From: Viscum album
Lineage: Eukaryota > Streptophyta > Magnoliopsida > Santalales > Viscaceae
DNA: 64,000 bases
Reading direction: 5' to 3'
NCBI GenBank assembly: GCA_963277665.1
Contig: OY728120.1
Location: 422,970,138 to 423,034,137 of the forward strand
Below the pieces are notes generated by a model that was not told the DNA's origin, did no database searches, and worked only from the letters and a program-made list of their open reading frames with translations. A program made the translations under genes and the position numbers. Of this stretch, positions 25,331-40,800 are shown in pieces (the first letter of the stretch is position 1; every line of letters starts with the position of its first letter).

Positions 25331-26124
25331 AAGAGTTCCCTCTGAAGAACTTGAGTATTTTCGAAACCCACAACCTTCACGAAAGAAAAATCCCTAGGAA
25401 TAAGGGTATCCTTTGAGAAACCATAAGCTTTGTGAATACATATCCTTCCTAAGACCCTTTACTCCATGAACCCTATCCTATGTGAGAACTATGTCAAGGT
25501 AACTCCCTGTAATGCCCCATCCTCCATGATACCCTAATCCATATGAATCAATATCTTTAATGAGAACCTGAACTCCACAAAGAAAAATAATTTTCACATT
25601 CCTATCCTTCATGAAATTCTTTCATCTTCACTTGTGGGTCCATACTGTGTGCCCTACTCCCCTACACCCTCACTCAGGATAACTCTCCGGAATCTATATC
25701 AGGCCTCTATCCCAATCCATTATCATCATTAACTAACCCCATGAATAATATAGTTTCACACCGTGAACTTTTCATGCAATCTCAATGACATCATGTCTTT
25801 CACTCTTATGAGACCCTAAATTGCACCATGGAATACCATGATTAGGGATACTCCTCCACTCTCCTCAAAACACCTTTACATGACCTAAACCTCTAGGTCC
25901 CACTCCCATGTTGTGATTTGACGCTCTCATATTGGATTCCTTGATTTATTTATGTAGAACCATTCCTCTAGAAATTCCACAATCCCCATCACCTGACTCC
26001 CATGAAAGTTTATCCCAAAAGGTATATTCCTGCACTGGTCCCCAGACAAGCACTTTCTATGCATCTTCTAACTAATTGTACATACTACATTACTTTAAAG
26101 TAAATCTTACTCTATCACTCAGAT

Positions 26125-26551
26125 ATAGTAATCCTTATTCATCAATCATAAGCTTCCACATTCAATGATAATCATATGAAATCCAAATATATCCCACTAA
26201 ATAAATATAAACATTATAATATCCTATCATTTTAGAATATGATGCCTTATGCACCAAGAATAATATTCCTCATCCCATGATCATATGATAAAAATCAATT
26301 GTCCTCACAAAACAACATTAATCATTATCATACCCTGTAATTCAATAATATTATTCTATATCCATGAGGAATAAGATTCCTAATTCCATGATAATGCGAT
26401 GGTATTCAATAGTTCTCAATTCATGACTATAAAAAATAGTATACCCTCTCATTCAATTATTGTATGCCTTATACATTGAGCACAATATGACTTATTCCAT
26501 GATCAAAATAATAAATTCAACATTCAATACATGATGTTAAACTATAGCCTA
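26125..26551. repeat. Degenerate tandem repeat, 111-bp units
   Basis: Three clear units start at 26219, 26330 and 26441, exactly 111 bases apart. Each has the order A(T/C)CCT.TCATT or ACCCT.TAATTCA, then a TATGCC/TATATCC-like block, a TTCC(A/T)CATGAT.AT block and a TCAAT.GT.CTCA-like block. A weaker unit precedes them (about 26125-26218) and traces may follow to 26640. There are no coding features. Confidence 0.6.
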
Positions 26552-26918
26552 CCATATATGATAAATATAGGATGATTTGTTTGATATCCTAATAGGCTAT
26601 ATACATCATGCATACGATGCCCCATATCCTCTAAGACCATTTGGAATATCCATGAATAAAACCGACAACAACACAAACCAAGAAAAATAATCTTGTGAAA
26701 TGTAGTTTACAAGCATAATCCTTACACTATACCGTGATGAAACTTCTTTCAGAGTGTGAGGGTCCTAACCACATGGAATTGAACTTAATTGATAGGTTAT
26801 GTAACATGATCATAACCCACAACATCAATCAATGTGGGTTGGTATCCCAATATTCTAGATATGGTATATAAGATGTCTACATGAGGATTAATCCCAAACT
26901 AATAGTAAATATTGGTTC

Positions 26919-27365
26919 TCCCTCCTAGGTACAAACCTCCATGATCCACATCCTTGAGTGTTTTGCTTAACATTCATAGTATGACATAATTTCTCCTAGG
27001 GATTAACCTCTCAGATCCACATCCATGAGTGTTTTGATTAACCTTCACTGTTTAACATCATCCCTTCATGGGACACACCTCTCAGATCAGCCTCCACTAG
27101 GTGTTCTAATCTATCCTCCTTCAGGGTGTGACATCTTCCTATTAGGGGACACACCTCCTGGATGTAACTCAACATGGATTTCTTATCCATCAACCTTTAT
27201 GGGGTGACATCTTCCCTTTATAGGATACACCTCCCTAACAAACATCATAGTGAGTTCTGATCCATCTATTGGTAATATTATTGCTTTCACGTCATCCCTC
27301 ATAAAGACTCACATCCCTGATCCACCTTGATGAAGCCTCTTGATCAAATTTCCGTATCCATAATA
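26919..27365. repeat. Degenerate tandem repeat, 70-83-bp units (about six)
   Basis: Units start near 26919, 26992, 27062, 27136, 27212 and 27295. Shared words are TCC(C/T)(T/A)CCTAGG or CCC.TCATGGG, then ACACACCTC, TCAGATCCACATCCA, GAGTGTTTTGATTAACC and TGACATC-TTCC. Neighbouring units are most alike, as expected from local duplication. The array begins about 370 bases after the 111-bp array ends, with unrelated units. Confidence 0.6.
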
Positions 27366-30300
27366 TTTAAAACTCATGTCTCGATCTGTCTCTTCATGGC
27401 ATTCCAATCCATATTTATAAGATGATAAACTTTTAACTTGATAGAAATACATAACCTATTTATAAGAATAGGGTGAATAAGGTGTCACCATTTGAATATA
27501 CTCTTGTTTGGAATCATCTACCTCATTGAAAACATGTTATTCATTAGGTGATAACATTGGAAGATAAACACTTCTAGAATTATATACCTCATCATAGACA
27601 TGAGATTGTTTTGGTTATAAACCTAATATGCCTACATGATATGCTCTCCAATAAGGAAGAATATAGGTGAACAATGTTCCTAGAGTCTATATATTCCCAA
27701 TCATGTCTGAAGTTACTATATTCTCACATGAATGTTTGATTCCCTATCAGATAGAACTAGTGCAATTAACCAATAAAAAATAGTTTTGGTACCATGAATG
27801 AGTTTCAAGAACACTACTCACATCAATGAGGAATACTTAGATAAGAAGATGACAACTATGGAAGAATAAATGGAAGAATAAATAGGTATCCCATCATCAT
27901 GTTTAAATTATGGAGAAAACAACACTATCCACATTGGTTGAATCTTCCAACATTTGGAATAGTTGTATTAATGGAATGAATGGTTTGTCACTATGGAAAT
28001 GTGTTCCATGACTAGGAAAGAGTTAGAAACAACCTACTTCTCATTATAAAAATATTTTTAGATTTATTTATTTTCTTACATGTTTATTAATTAATTTTAA
28101 TCTAATCAATTTTATTAACTCATTATCTGATTGGTCTATCAGTATAAAAGTTTGATCACATCCATTATTAGAAATTTACTTTTGATCATTTAGTTTCAAT
28201 TTTCCCAATGAAAAATCAAATGAAACCCCCTATTAAAACATCAAAAAATACATTCCAAGTGTGAGTAAATATAGAATAATTTCATACATCCAATAATTCT
28301 AATTTTTTCCATAATAAGATATACATCGGTTATTATTGAAAGAGTTTATATGATCCATGATGATAAAATATCATTAAAAACCTAAAAATTAATTCCTAAT
28401 AACAAAATTATATCCAAACATAATATCAAATGATCACTAATAAATTAAAAAATGAAAATATTAATATTAATATTCTAGGGATAACATGAATGATTGGATA
28501 CCACATGAATTTTTAATGATGTGTGAATCACAATGGTTGGGATTGGTTGAATTATTAATTCAATATTTTTTATATTTTTTTAAACCAATATGAAAGACTA
28601 CTGACACCAGTTAAGGTATAATGATGGGAAATATTTAATTATTTTCTACATTATATATGGAATTAGAAAATGAAATGAAAATTTAGTGGAAAAATATTAT
28701 TTATAAGGTACAACTCAAATAACACAATCATCTTGACTTCTATTTATATATTGTTTCTTCATATTTAGTCTTCAAAATTTATTTTTTGAGTTATCTAACT
28801 TAAAACATAGAATTATAAATGTTTTCAAAAAAATTAATTATTCTAATACCATCCAACACTATGCATATTATTACAATATGTTATTTATATTATACCCAAA
28901 AAAATTTGGTTATTTAATTCAATCAATTAAGATCTACCATTATGGTATATTTTTATCCTACCAAATTAATAAAATATAAATTTAAACAAATTTTATTGGA
29001 CATAATAATTAAAATATTCCTCCTAAATACACTAATTAGATATACAATTAATTAGTGATAGAAATACAAAAAATACATATCAATGATTTTTAAAAATGAT
29101 TCCATCTCTTTTTCTCTTATATACAAATTTTAATTTAACCTATATAATTCTAAATACATGTTTTGTTTTGTTGATTCTAGATGAGTTTGAAATTTATCTT
29201 TTTCATATATATTAAATTATTTTAAAGATAAATCATGATCTTAGTTCTTTATATAACAAATAATCAATCCAGGGTTATCATGTAATCTACAAAAAATATC
29301 CATAGAGATATTGAAATTCAACATTTAGATATAATATCTTTCAATTTAGACATGTAATTTTTTTTATTAAACACACAATACAACCATTTGTGATGCAATT
29401 AATTTCAATGGATAAATATTTTACATGAATCTATAGTTTTTATTGACATATTCCTAATTGAAAATATAAATATAAAACAATTGAAAACATACCAAAAAAC
29501 ATTATATGAGTTATATAATTACCTTCACGTGTATATAAAGTAAATCCTACCAATATAGAATGATTAATTGAACTCTCATTATGTATTTATTTATATGTTA
29601 AAAATATGATATGATATATTATATATTAAATTGATTTATTTGAGACTATTATAATAAATAAATGAAAAATACCACAATTTTTAAATGTATCAATCAATAT
29701 TAAAACTAGACTAAATATATAATAAGCATCCACTTCTTGTCTGAAAACTAATTAATCCAAATTTTTTCTTCAAATATAAACTTTATAAAACATATGAACA
29801 ACAAAATTAATAACAAAACCCATCACAAGAATATTCCAATAATACCATATACCATTTTTTCTAGTACAATATCAACAAAATACCATGGTGACGTATACCA
29901 ATTAAAATTAATGATCTCTAATTTTCCCCCAATAATTTATAAACTAATAATATCTTTATGGTATTATTCTACTTAACCTCATAGGGTAATATTTGTGAAC
30001 AAATAATTCCTTCAATTAATAATGAAGACAATATTCATAATGACTATTTATTTATTAAAGAACATGGAAAGACTATTAAATTTTATAGGAACAATAAACA
30101 TCATGAAATAATCCTTACTATAAAATTTAGGAATAATGGACGGGGAAATGAATAATAATAATTCAATCTATATTATATACATCATATGTTCGAAATCATC
30201 CTCCTATACAAATTGTAAACATGAAGAGAATGAATATAAATATGATAGACCTTATTATAGGATGTAAAAAAATTATAATTGATGTTGTGAAAGATAAAGG

Positions 30301-33300
30301 GTGAGAATAGTGGATTATATAAGGAATAATGGGAAATTTGAACATTAGGATTAGGCCTTTACATGACTGTTGAATAACCATTATAATGAGAACATTATAT
30401 GATTATTTGAACAATATTAATAAAAAATTCAATTGTAAAATACAAGTTCAAAAATTGATTAAATTATATTAGAATTATATTTTAAATAAACTTAAATTTG
30501 TTTATAAACTCATTAAAAATTAATATGAATGATATTAAAAATTTCATAATATCATAATTTCAAAAAATAATGTGTTTCTATTTAAAAATTTGTTTTATAA
30601 TAAATAATTAATTTTTATATATAATAATTAACTTCCAAAATTTGGAATTTAATTAGATAAAATATAAATTATATTTTCAGTCACCACTTTCTAATTTTGT
30701 TGGGGATAAATTTTCAAATGTTTATAAAATAATTTTTTATATTTTAATAGTAAAAAAATTAATATTTTTTTATTTTTTTTATGTTTTATGACTTAAAAAA
30801 ATATTTAATATTAATTTAATGAATTATATAAGTTAATACAATATGAAATATTAATTTTATTATTATTATAATATATTTTAATTATTTAAAATAATTTTCC
30901 AAAAATATAAAAAATAAATCCCAATATCTAAAATAAAAATTATGGTTTGAAAACAAATTGGGGAGAAATAATATTCACATGCCAAATGTAATATTAAAAA
31001 TGGTATTTAGATTCCCTCTAGAATAAAATTAAACATACATTCCTAAATATCAATAATAATTTACTAAAACTATGGGTAAGACAACGGTTTCCCATTTTTC
31101 ATGACCTAGATTTCCAAGGCCTATATTATGATGTTAATAAATATTTATCTTCATTTTTTAACAAATACACACCTCTATGCCTAATATAATTCATTTATAA
31201 GATTATTTTCACATCAATCCATACCTTAGTATCTCATAAATATTTTAGTGAATCTACTAGGATCTTAATGAATCATACCACTATCATTTTTAAGTGACAT
31301 ATAGGGTAGAGTATTAACTTTTTATTCCTCTTCCTCAATGTACATATTTTCTTTTATGATTTATAATTTAATAATTTCGATGTTTTAAAATGTTTACAAT
31401 TATTCTATTTATAACCAAATTATTTTTTATCAGTGATGGAATTTCGTTCAATATCATTAACCCATTCCATTACCCATTATTTATACCTTTAATGAAACTA
31501 AAATTAATCATTAAATTTACCTTCTCTCTTATTTCATTTTGAATACCCAATATTATATTAATTCAACGGTATATATATAAATGTAATTTTACATCATTTA
31601 TTATATATTTCCATGTCTGGAAACACATACCCTATATTGGATTTAAACATTTGAAAGTATTGTTCCTTTATATTCTTATTAATTCAATTATTATGTAAAT
31701 TTATTTCTTATTCTCCATTGGTAATTGTTGAAAATATTTAATTGCATATATTATCTATGTGAAAATTAAAATATTAGACATAATAATGGTGTTCTTTAAA
31801 TCCCTCCAATTCATTGTTTAATCTTTTCATCTCATTCGATAACATGTATGTTGTAGATACAACTATCATAGTACACTAAGTTATTATGTCGTAGTGGTAA
31901 GACAGTACCTTTGATTACATTATATTTTTTTATATTATTTACTAATTCCTAAATTGTTATGGTCCTATGATATCTTTTTCATTCCATGTTTATATATTAT
32001 ATCCTCTTTTATGAAATCATGATATACCACTTGTCTCATATCATTAATACTTTGATTGTTCTATTTTAGGTATTTTAACTCAACCTTTTTCATTATGAAT
32101 TCCCTTCGAAATTCTATTTAGTGTTAAATGGTAAATGGGATATAGTTGAATGCATTATAGTTTATAAAAATATGATATTTTTTAGGGTCTAATATTTTTG
32201 TATTTATGCATCTAACATTCCAATGTAACTCGACATCTAGATATTTGGTTTGAGTATTATGGATAATTATGTTAATAAAATCATGTAAAAATATTTGTAA
32301 TGGGATTTTGGAAAACTTAAAAAAGACCCAATTTAATGATAAATATGACAAACTATATAATAGTCTCTTCAGAGTTTTGCATAACCATATTCTAGTGGTA
32401 CAATTCTCCCATTTTTTTATTCCCACAAACTGATTGGATCTACATTTCATAGGAATTAATAAATTGTGTCATTAGCACTTGAAAATCATTTAACAATAAA
32501 AAAATATTTTTATCATGCCTTAATCCATTAAAACACCAATTCCTCTCACATATCTTATTAATAACTATGGTTATCATCCTAAATGGAATCCAAAAAACAA
32601 TGTTTTCCTAGTCCAATCCAAACCCAAAATAAGTAGAAACCCATAAATTAACCACGATAATGTTTACTCACCTAGAAAGAGAAAAATAACCATCACTAAA
32701 AATGAAAAATAATTCAATTAGATCAAGAAGAAAATATCAAACATAATCTATATTTAGTATAGAATCCTAGGACTAATCTAACAAAATTTATACACTACAA
32801 AGAAGAAAAATAAAAAACATCATCTGAAATGGAAATGATACATGTTTTCCAATTAGTGAATAATGCACTACAAAATATATTACAAAAAATAAAAATATTT
32901 TTATATTAATAATTAATTTCAACACTATTTTATAGAATAATAATCTTATTAAAAAAATAAAACATCAATTTAGTGAAAACCCTTCAATCACATCAACCAC
33001 AAAATAACTACTCTTCCAAGCTTAATCTATTTGTATCACACTCTAAATGAAATCCTAAAAAATATTATACTCTCTGAATGAACAAAAGACCATCAAATAA
33101 CTTACAAACACCCAATATATAATATCTTATTAATTTAATTTAAAGAGACTAACTTTTTCTTATATATAATTGTATAGATAAAACATATATTAGTTAAATC
33201 CTCAAAAGATTCTAAATAAATTTTGAGCACTATTAACATCCCATTAATCAATGTTGTACAACATTGTCCATATAAAAAAACTAATAAAAAATATATTAAA

Positions 33301-34740
33301 ATATATCTCCTTTTAATTTATAACAACAGTATATTATTTTGAACCTACTCTAAGGGGTCAAATCCGAAGACATCAGTGTTGATTTAAATATGGTGTTATG
33401 AAGATTTATAAATTTCTAATGGTTAGAATCTAGAGATGAGTGATAAAAACTCTAATTATAGAATAATTTAAAATAATAAAAATGACTTGATTTATTTTAT
33501 GAGACTCATAATATTAATTTCAAATTCCAAATCAGATTTTAATCATCATTTAATTTACTTTTGAAATCAAATATTATGTTGTAGAAATAAAGTTATCTAG
33601 ATCCAGTCAACAATTAATAACAAAATTAAACAATTCGGATCCAATGTGGATAGAGAAGAACCCCTATCTGACACATGGTTGACCACTTATTCAACCACTA
33701 TGAACTCAACGTATAAGATTCATCACTAATTAATATAGGATTATTTTGATATCCTAGATCCAAACATATTAAATATTCTTAAAAATCAAAATTTGTGAGT
33801 AGGTGGTAGTATACATACACAAAGTAGGATTTCCCTGTGTTACTCTCATAAAATCCCATAAAAACCTATAACAAATCTTGTATTAAATATCATTGAAAGT
33901 TTATACTCATATTTTAAAAACAAAAAGGAAATAATTACATTTTGTTATATAATTATAAAATCTCTAGAGATAAGAAAACATGAAACTAAAAAATAATATA
34001 AAATTTCAAAATTTGGAAGTATAATAGGGTCTTATAAAGGATAATATGAATTACCCCTCGATTATATACTTTAATCAAATGTGAGATGAAATTAGTGATA
34101 AAAATGGTATCTATGATCTCACTATTGATATCACTATTTTCAAAATGGAATCAATGAATTGATTCAGCTCTATATTATAATTTTTAACATTTATGTATAA
34201 TTTATTGGTGGAATTAGGACATTAAATCAATTATTAAAGAGATAACCAGGGAATATATTTCGATCCGGCAATCAGTGCTTCGACGAACAAGGTTTAATCG
34301 TAATCATTATACACAACAACTCATCCATAAAAACTATATATTTAATGGCCTTAATCATATACCATAATTAGGATTCCATATCCAATAAATTTTAAAAATA
34401 GTAAAAATATTATAACATGAAAAATGTTCAACACATGTCGAAGACACAACAATAACCTAAGGTTCTTTGTGCACAATAAGTCACCCCATCATTGTTCACT
34501 TTGATACATGATGGAAGATGACGGAAAAAACAGATGGACATCATCAGAAATGGTTTTTTGGTCCTTCCAGGTACATGAAGAAAATGTATGATCTTAAGGA
34601 TAGGGATGTCACTTATTATCATATCTGTTTATTTTATTTTAGGCTACAGTCACATCCCAATGAGTATAAGTTATAAATTATTGTAATGAGGTAACATAAT
34701 TATCATATTCTATCCAATTAATCGTTATTCAAATGGAAGA
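27366..34740. other. AT-rich gene-free sequence
   Basis: The first part (27400-27780) has further diverged words shared with the preceding array (TACCTCAT..A.ACATG) and may be its worn edge. The rest is AT-rich. The longest frame, 108 codons on the minus strand (32124-32450), has no motif or family resemblance I can see. No gene is supported. Confidence 0.5.
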
Positions 34741-34830
34741 AATGAAAATATTTCTAGGTGTTAGGATCATGTTATAAACATATTCACTATAAATAGAAGT
34801 ATTTATAGAGTTCATAATGTCATTCAAGAT
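34741..34830 (+). promoter_or_regulatory. Possible TATA-type core promoter remnant
   Basis: CTATAAATAGAAG (34788-34800) lies about 30 bases after TGTTAGGATCATG, which resembles a copia LTR start. No partner LTR or coding region was found, so it may be chance in AT-rich DNA. Confidence 0.2.
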
Positions 34831-37800
34831 TTCTTGGAAAAAATAGCAGTTTAACATTCCTTAAAGATAATACGAAATTTTAGATTGAATTTTTAGGTTA
34901 TAAAAATATAATTATTACTTTCAGCATGTCTTATAAAAAAATATAATATGGGTTATATGAATCCTTTTTTATGTATTATTTGGAAGAGGCTTCCAACCTA
35001 TTCATAATAACAAAAGAAAAAGTGATATTGACTATTGTATGATGGGCCTCCTAAAATTTGATATCCATATAGGTACGTTGAGGATGATATCATATTTTGG
35101 CCAAGATATTTCCATGAATCTGAACTGACTAGTGTTCTTCAGTGTATATACAAATATATAATGGCCAATATAAATATACAATTATATTTTTAAAAGAATA
35201 TTTGGTTGTAAAAATCAATATAAATTAGCTGAATATAAATTCATCTCTATAATAGACATATAATTTTTGTTCAAAAGAACATCCATGCCTTTTTTAAGTA
35301 GTATTTTCATCCTAAGTTTTCTCCATTAATTTATATTTCATTTCTTACATACCATATATTTGGTCAAATTTGGGGTATCATCATACTTATTTTTGATAAC
35401 TAGAGAAACGGGTGTATATAAGTATGAGAAATATCCCTTCTATAACTATATTGTGAAGATATTTTTAAAGAAATACATGCATTCCCCATCAAACATTAGA
35501 GGATTCGACATGAATTTACTAATAAGACACTCATTTAAGAACCAATGATCCATTATTACCAATCCCCCAACCAATTTAAAAGAGTTTATGAATTCCTTTT
35601 ATGTTATGGTAATTAATTTGTTTCCATGTAGTGACCCGTGTAGAGGAAATTTCAGGAAATGATTTAATGATTATTTTATAAATATTTTGGGCCATCAATA
35701 TATAGAGAATACTTTTACAAAAATACATGTTATCACAAAGTTGAAAATGAAAATTCTCCCTAGTTATGACATATTATTTCATTTCTAGGGATCCAAAAAT
35801 TCATTGAACATAGAGTAAATGATCCCCTGATAGAATCTCTTCAGTTAATCCTAAAATATAGGAAATCAAATACTGATAATGGAAATATTCCCTCTATTCA
35901 CACTATGTAATGTGGAAACCATGTTATCTTCATGTACAAGAACTACATCGCCCAAAAAAATACCCTAAATTATAGATTCCTTGACCACTTCCACATTGTA
36001 GAAAATATGGATTTTCTAAAAGAAACTGTACTTCCATATGATTTTATGTATTAATGGTTATATGAATCAAATTGAGTAATGGGGGTGTGAATGTCCATAA
36101 TATATCCTTGATATTCTTATAGAAAATCGTCTAAGAATATAATTAATACATTAAATCGTATAGTATTTATCAATAGAAAATTAAAAATCCATATTGAGGA
36201 TCTTCCTATCTTCCCCCTATGGAACATTGGAAAATGTATATTTTGGATCCATTAGTGAGAATATATAACATTAAACTTTGGAGAATGGTATTGATAAAAT
36301 TCAAATTTTAATTAGGGAATCCATTATTATTTTTTGAATGGAAGGAATGAAACTCTATTTCATCATTTAAAATACTTTGTGGTGTCAATTTTAAAGGAAA
36401 TAGTTCCATCATTAACTGTCTTCTTCATGTTGTTAACACATTTTGAATAAATTAACAGTTAGTAATGAATTCTCCTTCCATGAAAAATTCCAAACTAATA
36501 TAGTGTGATGAGATCCCTAACAATATTCTCTATACATAGAGAAATAATTTTATTGTAGATCATTATAATTGAGTTCTCAATTCTAACCATACAAAAAATC
36601 CATTATATCCACTTCATTTTAATTCATGGGAATTAATTTAATGAAGTAGGTATTGGATCTACGTATCCTATATAAATTATTTCCTAATTCCATCACAATA
36701 TTTTTACATCATCATGCATATTTTTAATATATAACAGAATAAATTTACCTGTGAATCCATTAATACCCATAACACTATCAATATTTACAGAGCAATAGGA
36801 ATATTTAATATCATATTAATTGGGGGAATGATTATTTTACAATTTTTTAATCACCAATAATATTTTTAATATTTTTAATCGACATGGAATTTTTATCTCT
36901 ATTATTAGAGTAAATTCGATGAACATATTCAATCACAACACCTGATAATTTATTTTTAGAGGTGATGACATAATCATTTATTTTGAGGGAATTGAATCCT
37001 CTAAAAGATTTTATTGGATTACAAATAATATCACCAAAAATGATAGTTTTTGGGATAGTTGGTATTATTATTTTTATATAGAGCATAGACATGGTTATTT
37101 AATAATCATTTCACACATATCTAGATTTGAATTGGTCTTAACTTATTTATTTTTATAAATTTAATTTTGTTCATTTGGTCCAGTTATTTGTCTCTTTATA
37201 TTGATCATCTATTGATTATTAAATGTGTTTCCTTTTATATGATCATACTCCATTCATTATATGAAACATAAATACTCAATAATAGACTCAGTTTATTTTA
37301 TGAGTTTATTCAATGTTTCATAGTTTAATGATATCTCTAAATATGAGTTTTTCTTATAGTATAGTAAGGTATGTTATCTATTTTTATAAGTTGAAGCATA
37401 TATAATGTAATAAGGGTTTAAATATTCACTTTTATGTGAATATTTTAGTATTTTTACTTTTATTATGTAAATTATTTAAAAATAGTTTGGCCAACATTCC
37501 ATGGGTTTCTATTAGATATGTTATGCATGTTTTGATCAAAGAGGATTTATGATAATGCCTATGTTAATTCTCATTACCTTGGGATAGGGTATGGAGAGAT
37601 AATTGGTTTTGAAACGAAGTGTCAATAAACAACATTTTTCATATTTTGTAGTCTTTAAAATTATCTTTATTATGTATTATTTATGTTATGACTTATTATG
37701 GGATGATTATAGAAGATTGTATCTCTTGGACTATGTGAGTGTTGTTTATTTATTCTTTTTTCATGGATTTTTTTTCTTTTTAAAATCAATTTTTATTAAG

Positions 37801-40800
37801 AGTGAAGATACCAATTTCGATTGGTGAAATAATTATATATTTTAGTTCCTAAATAATTCCCCATGATCACTAAACTAACATCACAAAGTCTATAAATTTT
37901 TTCACTATTTTGGAGCCTCATTAACATTTGATCATGCAGTCAAACTAGAAGGTTATCATGACGATGATGTTAAAAGAATTTAAACGCTATTCTAATTATT
38001 ATATATTTTTATTTTATTTCATTACTCCCATATAATGGAATTTCTCTCTTTTTTTTGAATATTTTACGTCACTATATGGGAACCCTTCTTGTGTGACAGT
38101 GTTGTTTGTGGACATTATCCATGATGGGTTTCCAAGATGGGACAATATCGAGCATGGTATTTTGTTAGATATAGTGTAACAATGCCGACCTATATCAAGG
38201 TTGGATTTTATTTTCTAATATGATGATGTATCTCTCTAGGTTTGAGATTGACTATTGGGTTAGATGATGTGGACCTAGGATTTTCCTACTTGTTTTGTAA
38301 ATGGGTATTTTTATTAGTCTAAACTCTTTTTTTATGTGATAATTCATTTTTTATTATGAATATTTTGATTGTATGTATTGGATTTGAAGGGTTTTTTTGT
38401 CAATAATGTGAACCCAACATTATGGATACTATTTTATTTTTATATAAGCTTCATAGTCACTCTTCTACAAGAATTTTTTTTGATATTATTTGTTTTTTTG
38501 TACAAGGTGGATCATTCCCATGTATTTTTTTTCGTTTATTTTATATCAGGTATTGTAATTTATTTTCTCACATGGTATAAATAATGTCAATTTTTTCATT
38601 AATAAGGTAACATGTTCTATTTCAACCTAAAAATCATATCATTATATAAAGATTTTATTTTACTAATATATATATATATATGTAATAAAATTTAACTTAA
38701 CATTGATTAATGTTAATGGTCATAACATGCACTCATTTTGGATTATCAACCATCCTAGTGATTCTAGAATTTCAAGACCCTGCATATCAAAATTAAGAAA
38801 CAAATATATGAAACATTACATATATCACAATTACCTAAATCTTTTATCCATACATGATACATCATTATATATTCTCATAGTCAAACCATTCCAATTCCGA
38901 TAGTATTTTATATCCATGTAAATCTATCAATTAAAAATATTTTACATAACTAATTTATGAATCCTAATATACCACATTTCCAAAAAATACCATTTCATAA
39001 AATAAATAAAATAATTTCTTCCAAAAAACATCAAATTATAGAATCGTATCAAATCTAGTAAATACAAATTTATTGAATCAATTGAAAAATAATTTGAAAA
39101 ATGGACAAAAAAGTAAAATATTATAAAAGAATATAAATCATAATGATATTAATCCCAATACCCCATGGGGTAAAAAATACTTTCCTACCACAGATGAAAA
39201 ATGTGTGATGATAATGAGTAATTTGTTTTAATTTTTGAAACAATGGTATGATCCCTTCAACCATAGAAACAAAAAAAAATCATTATTTTTTATTAATGAT
39301 AAGGACCAACAAATCTACTATCCAAGATCAAATTTAATTTTATCGAATATAAGATAATCATAATAAGATAAAAAGATAGATTAATGGTCATGTGAGATCA
39401 TAAATATCAATCTTTATATATCATGTCAATTTGATAATATCAAGATAGAAATGTCTTCTTAATCAATAATGAATCCTTAATTTCCCTCTAGTGATTCATT
39501 GGAGTAATTTATATTTTATTTATAGTTCCTAATTTGGTTTATGGGAGGCTAATCAGAATCTCAAAATCTAAATCATATGAACCAAAAATAAATTAATAAT
39601 ACTAGGGACCAGTAATGTCAACCTTACAACCAACCCCAAAATGAATTGTCTCTAATACCATAATCCTCTACATCACCAAAAATATAAAAAATATTATGTT
39701 AATTAGCACTTGGTTTTCAACTCCTGGTCTTGTTATTCTCACTTCTCTCTAGAAAACTCAAAAGTCAATCCAAAATAACTAAAAACCTAAGGATAAGCTT
39801 ACCGATCAGACACCTAATTTCATTATCCCTCTACCATAAGACTCTAAATATATATAATTCTAGTATAATTTTTTTACATGAACAAATCCATACATTTCAA
39901 AAATGTATTATCCTATATTTCTTATATATCCTATTGAATATGACCTTGTCTCCACAAAAATATCACTTGTAACACTTTATCCTCTCATTTTTCATCTTTT
40001 ATATCATAAATCCACAATTATTTTTCTAAAAATGTCAAATATGATTCCAAATACACAAAATTAAATTAGTGAAACTATGATATATCTGGTTAATACTTCC
40101 TTTCTTTAGAGAAATGAGGAATTTTGGGAACTAATGTGAATTTTAATGGAAACTCCTAATCATATTAAACAATTATAACATACTCAAAAATCATAAATAG
40201 AACTATATACCAAATATTAAATATCCCAAACATCCTTATTCATTCATGTCCCATCTAGGGAGACACTAAACCAAAGACTTGATCCCAAATTAAAAACATT
40301 AATAACTAGTAGAGATTATTATCATAATACATCATTCATATATAAGCTATAACTAATCTCTTTTGGATTATGTGTAGATATTATTTTCTCTACTTTACTA
40401 ATCTATTATCTAGAGTATATTTCACTGATAATTTTACTCAAAAAAATTAGGATCAACACGATCTTCCATATAACTATTATTATAGAGTCATCCAAAATGA
40501 TACTTAAAACCCACTAACATATATAAAATCCAATAAAAAATCATTATCCTCCCATGGTGTCCCAAAATCTAGAATAAATGATATATTAATATACTTCAAT
40601 GTTTTAAATTTCAATTTTTTCATCCATTCTATTTAAGTTTTATATAGATAAATATCATTTAGCAGAGATCTAATTACTAATTAGAACCCCCGAAAAAGTC
40701 ATTTATGTAAATATAGGATCTCAATTTTACATAAATATGTATTAAGTCAATGAATTGAAAATTCCACATACATATATTGAATTCCATGTTCCTCCACATA

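Noticed and set aside
31880..31930. tRNA-like sequence near GTAGTGGTAAGAC
   Set aside because: An A-box-like word is present but no B box or foldable cloverleaf follows within the usual distance.
32124..32450. 108-codon minus-strand ORF in the AT-rich tract
   Set aside because: No family motif, no upstream signals, and composition like the surroundings. Frames of this length are expected by chance in 24 kb.
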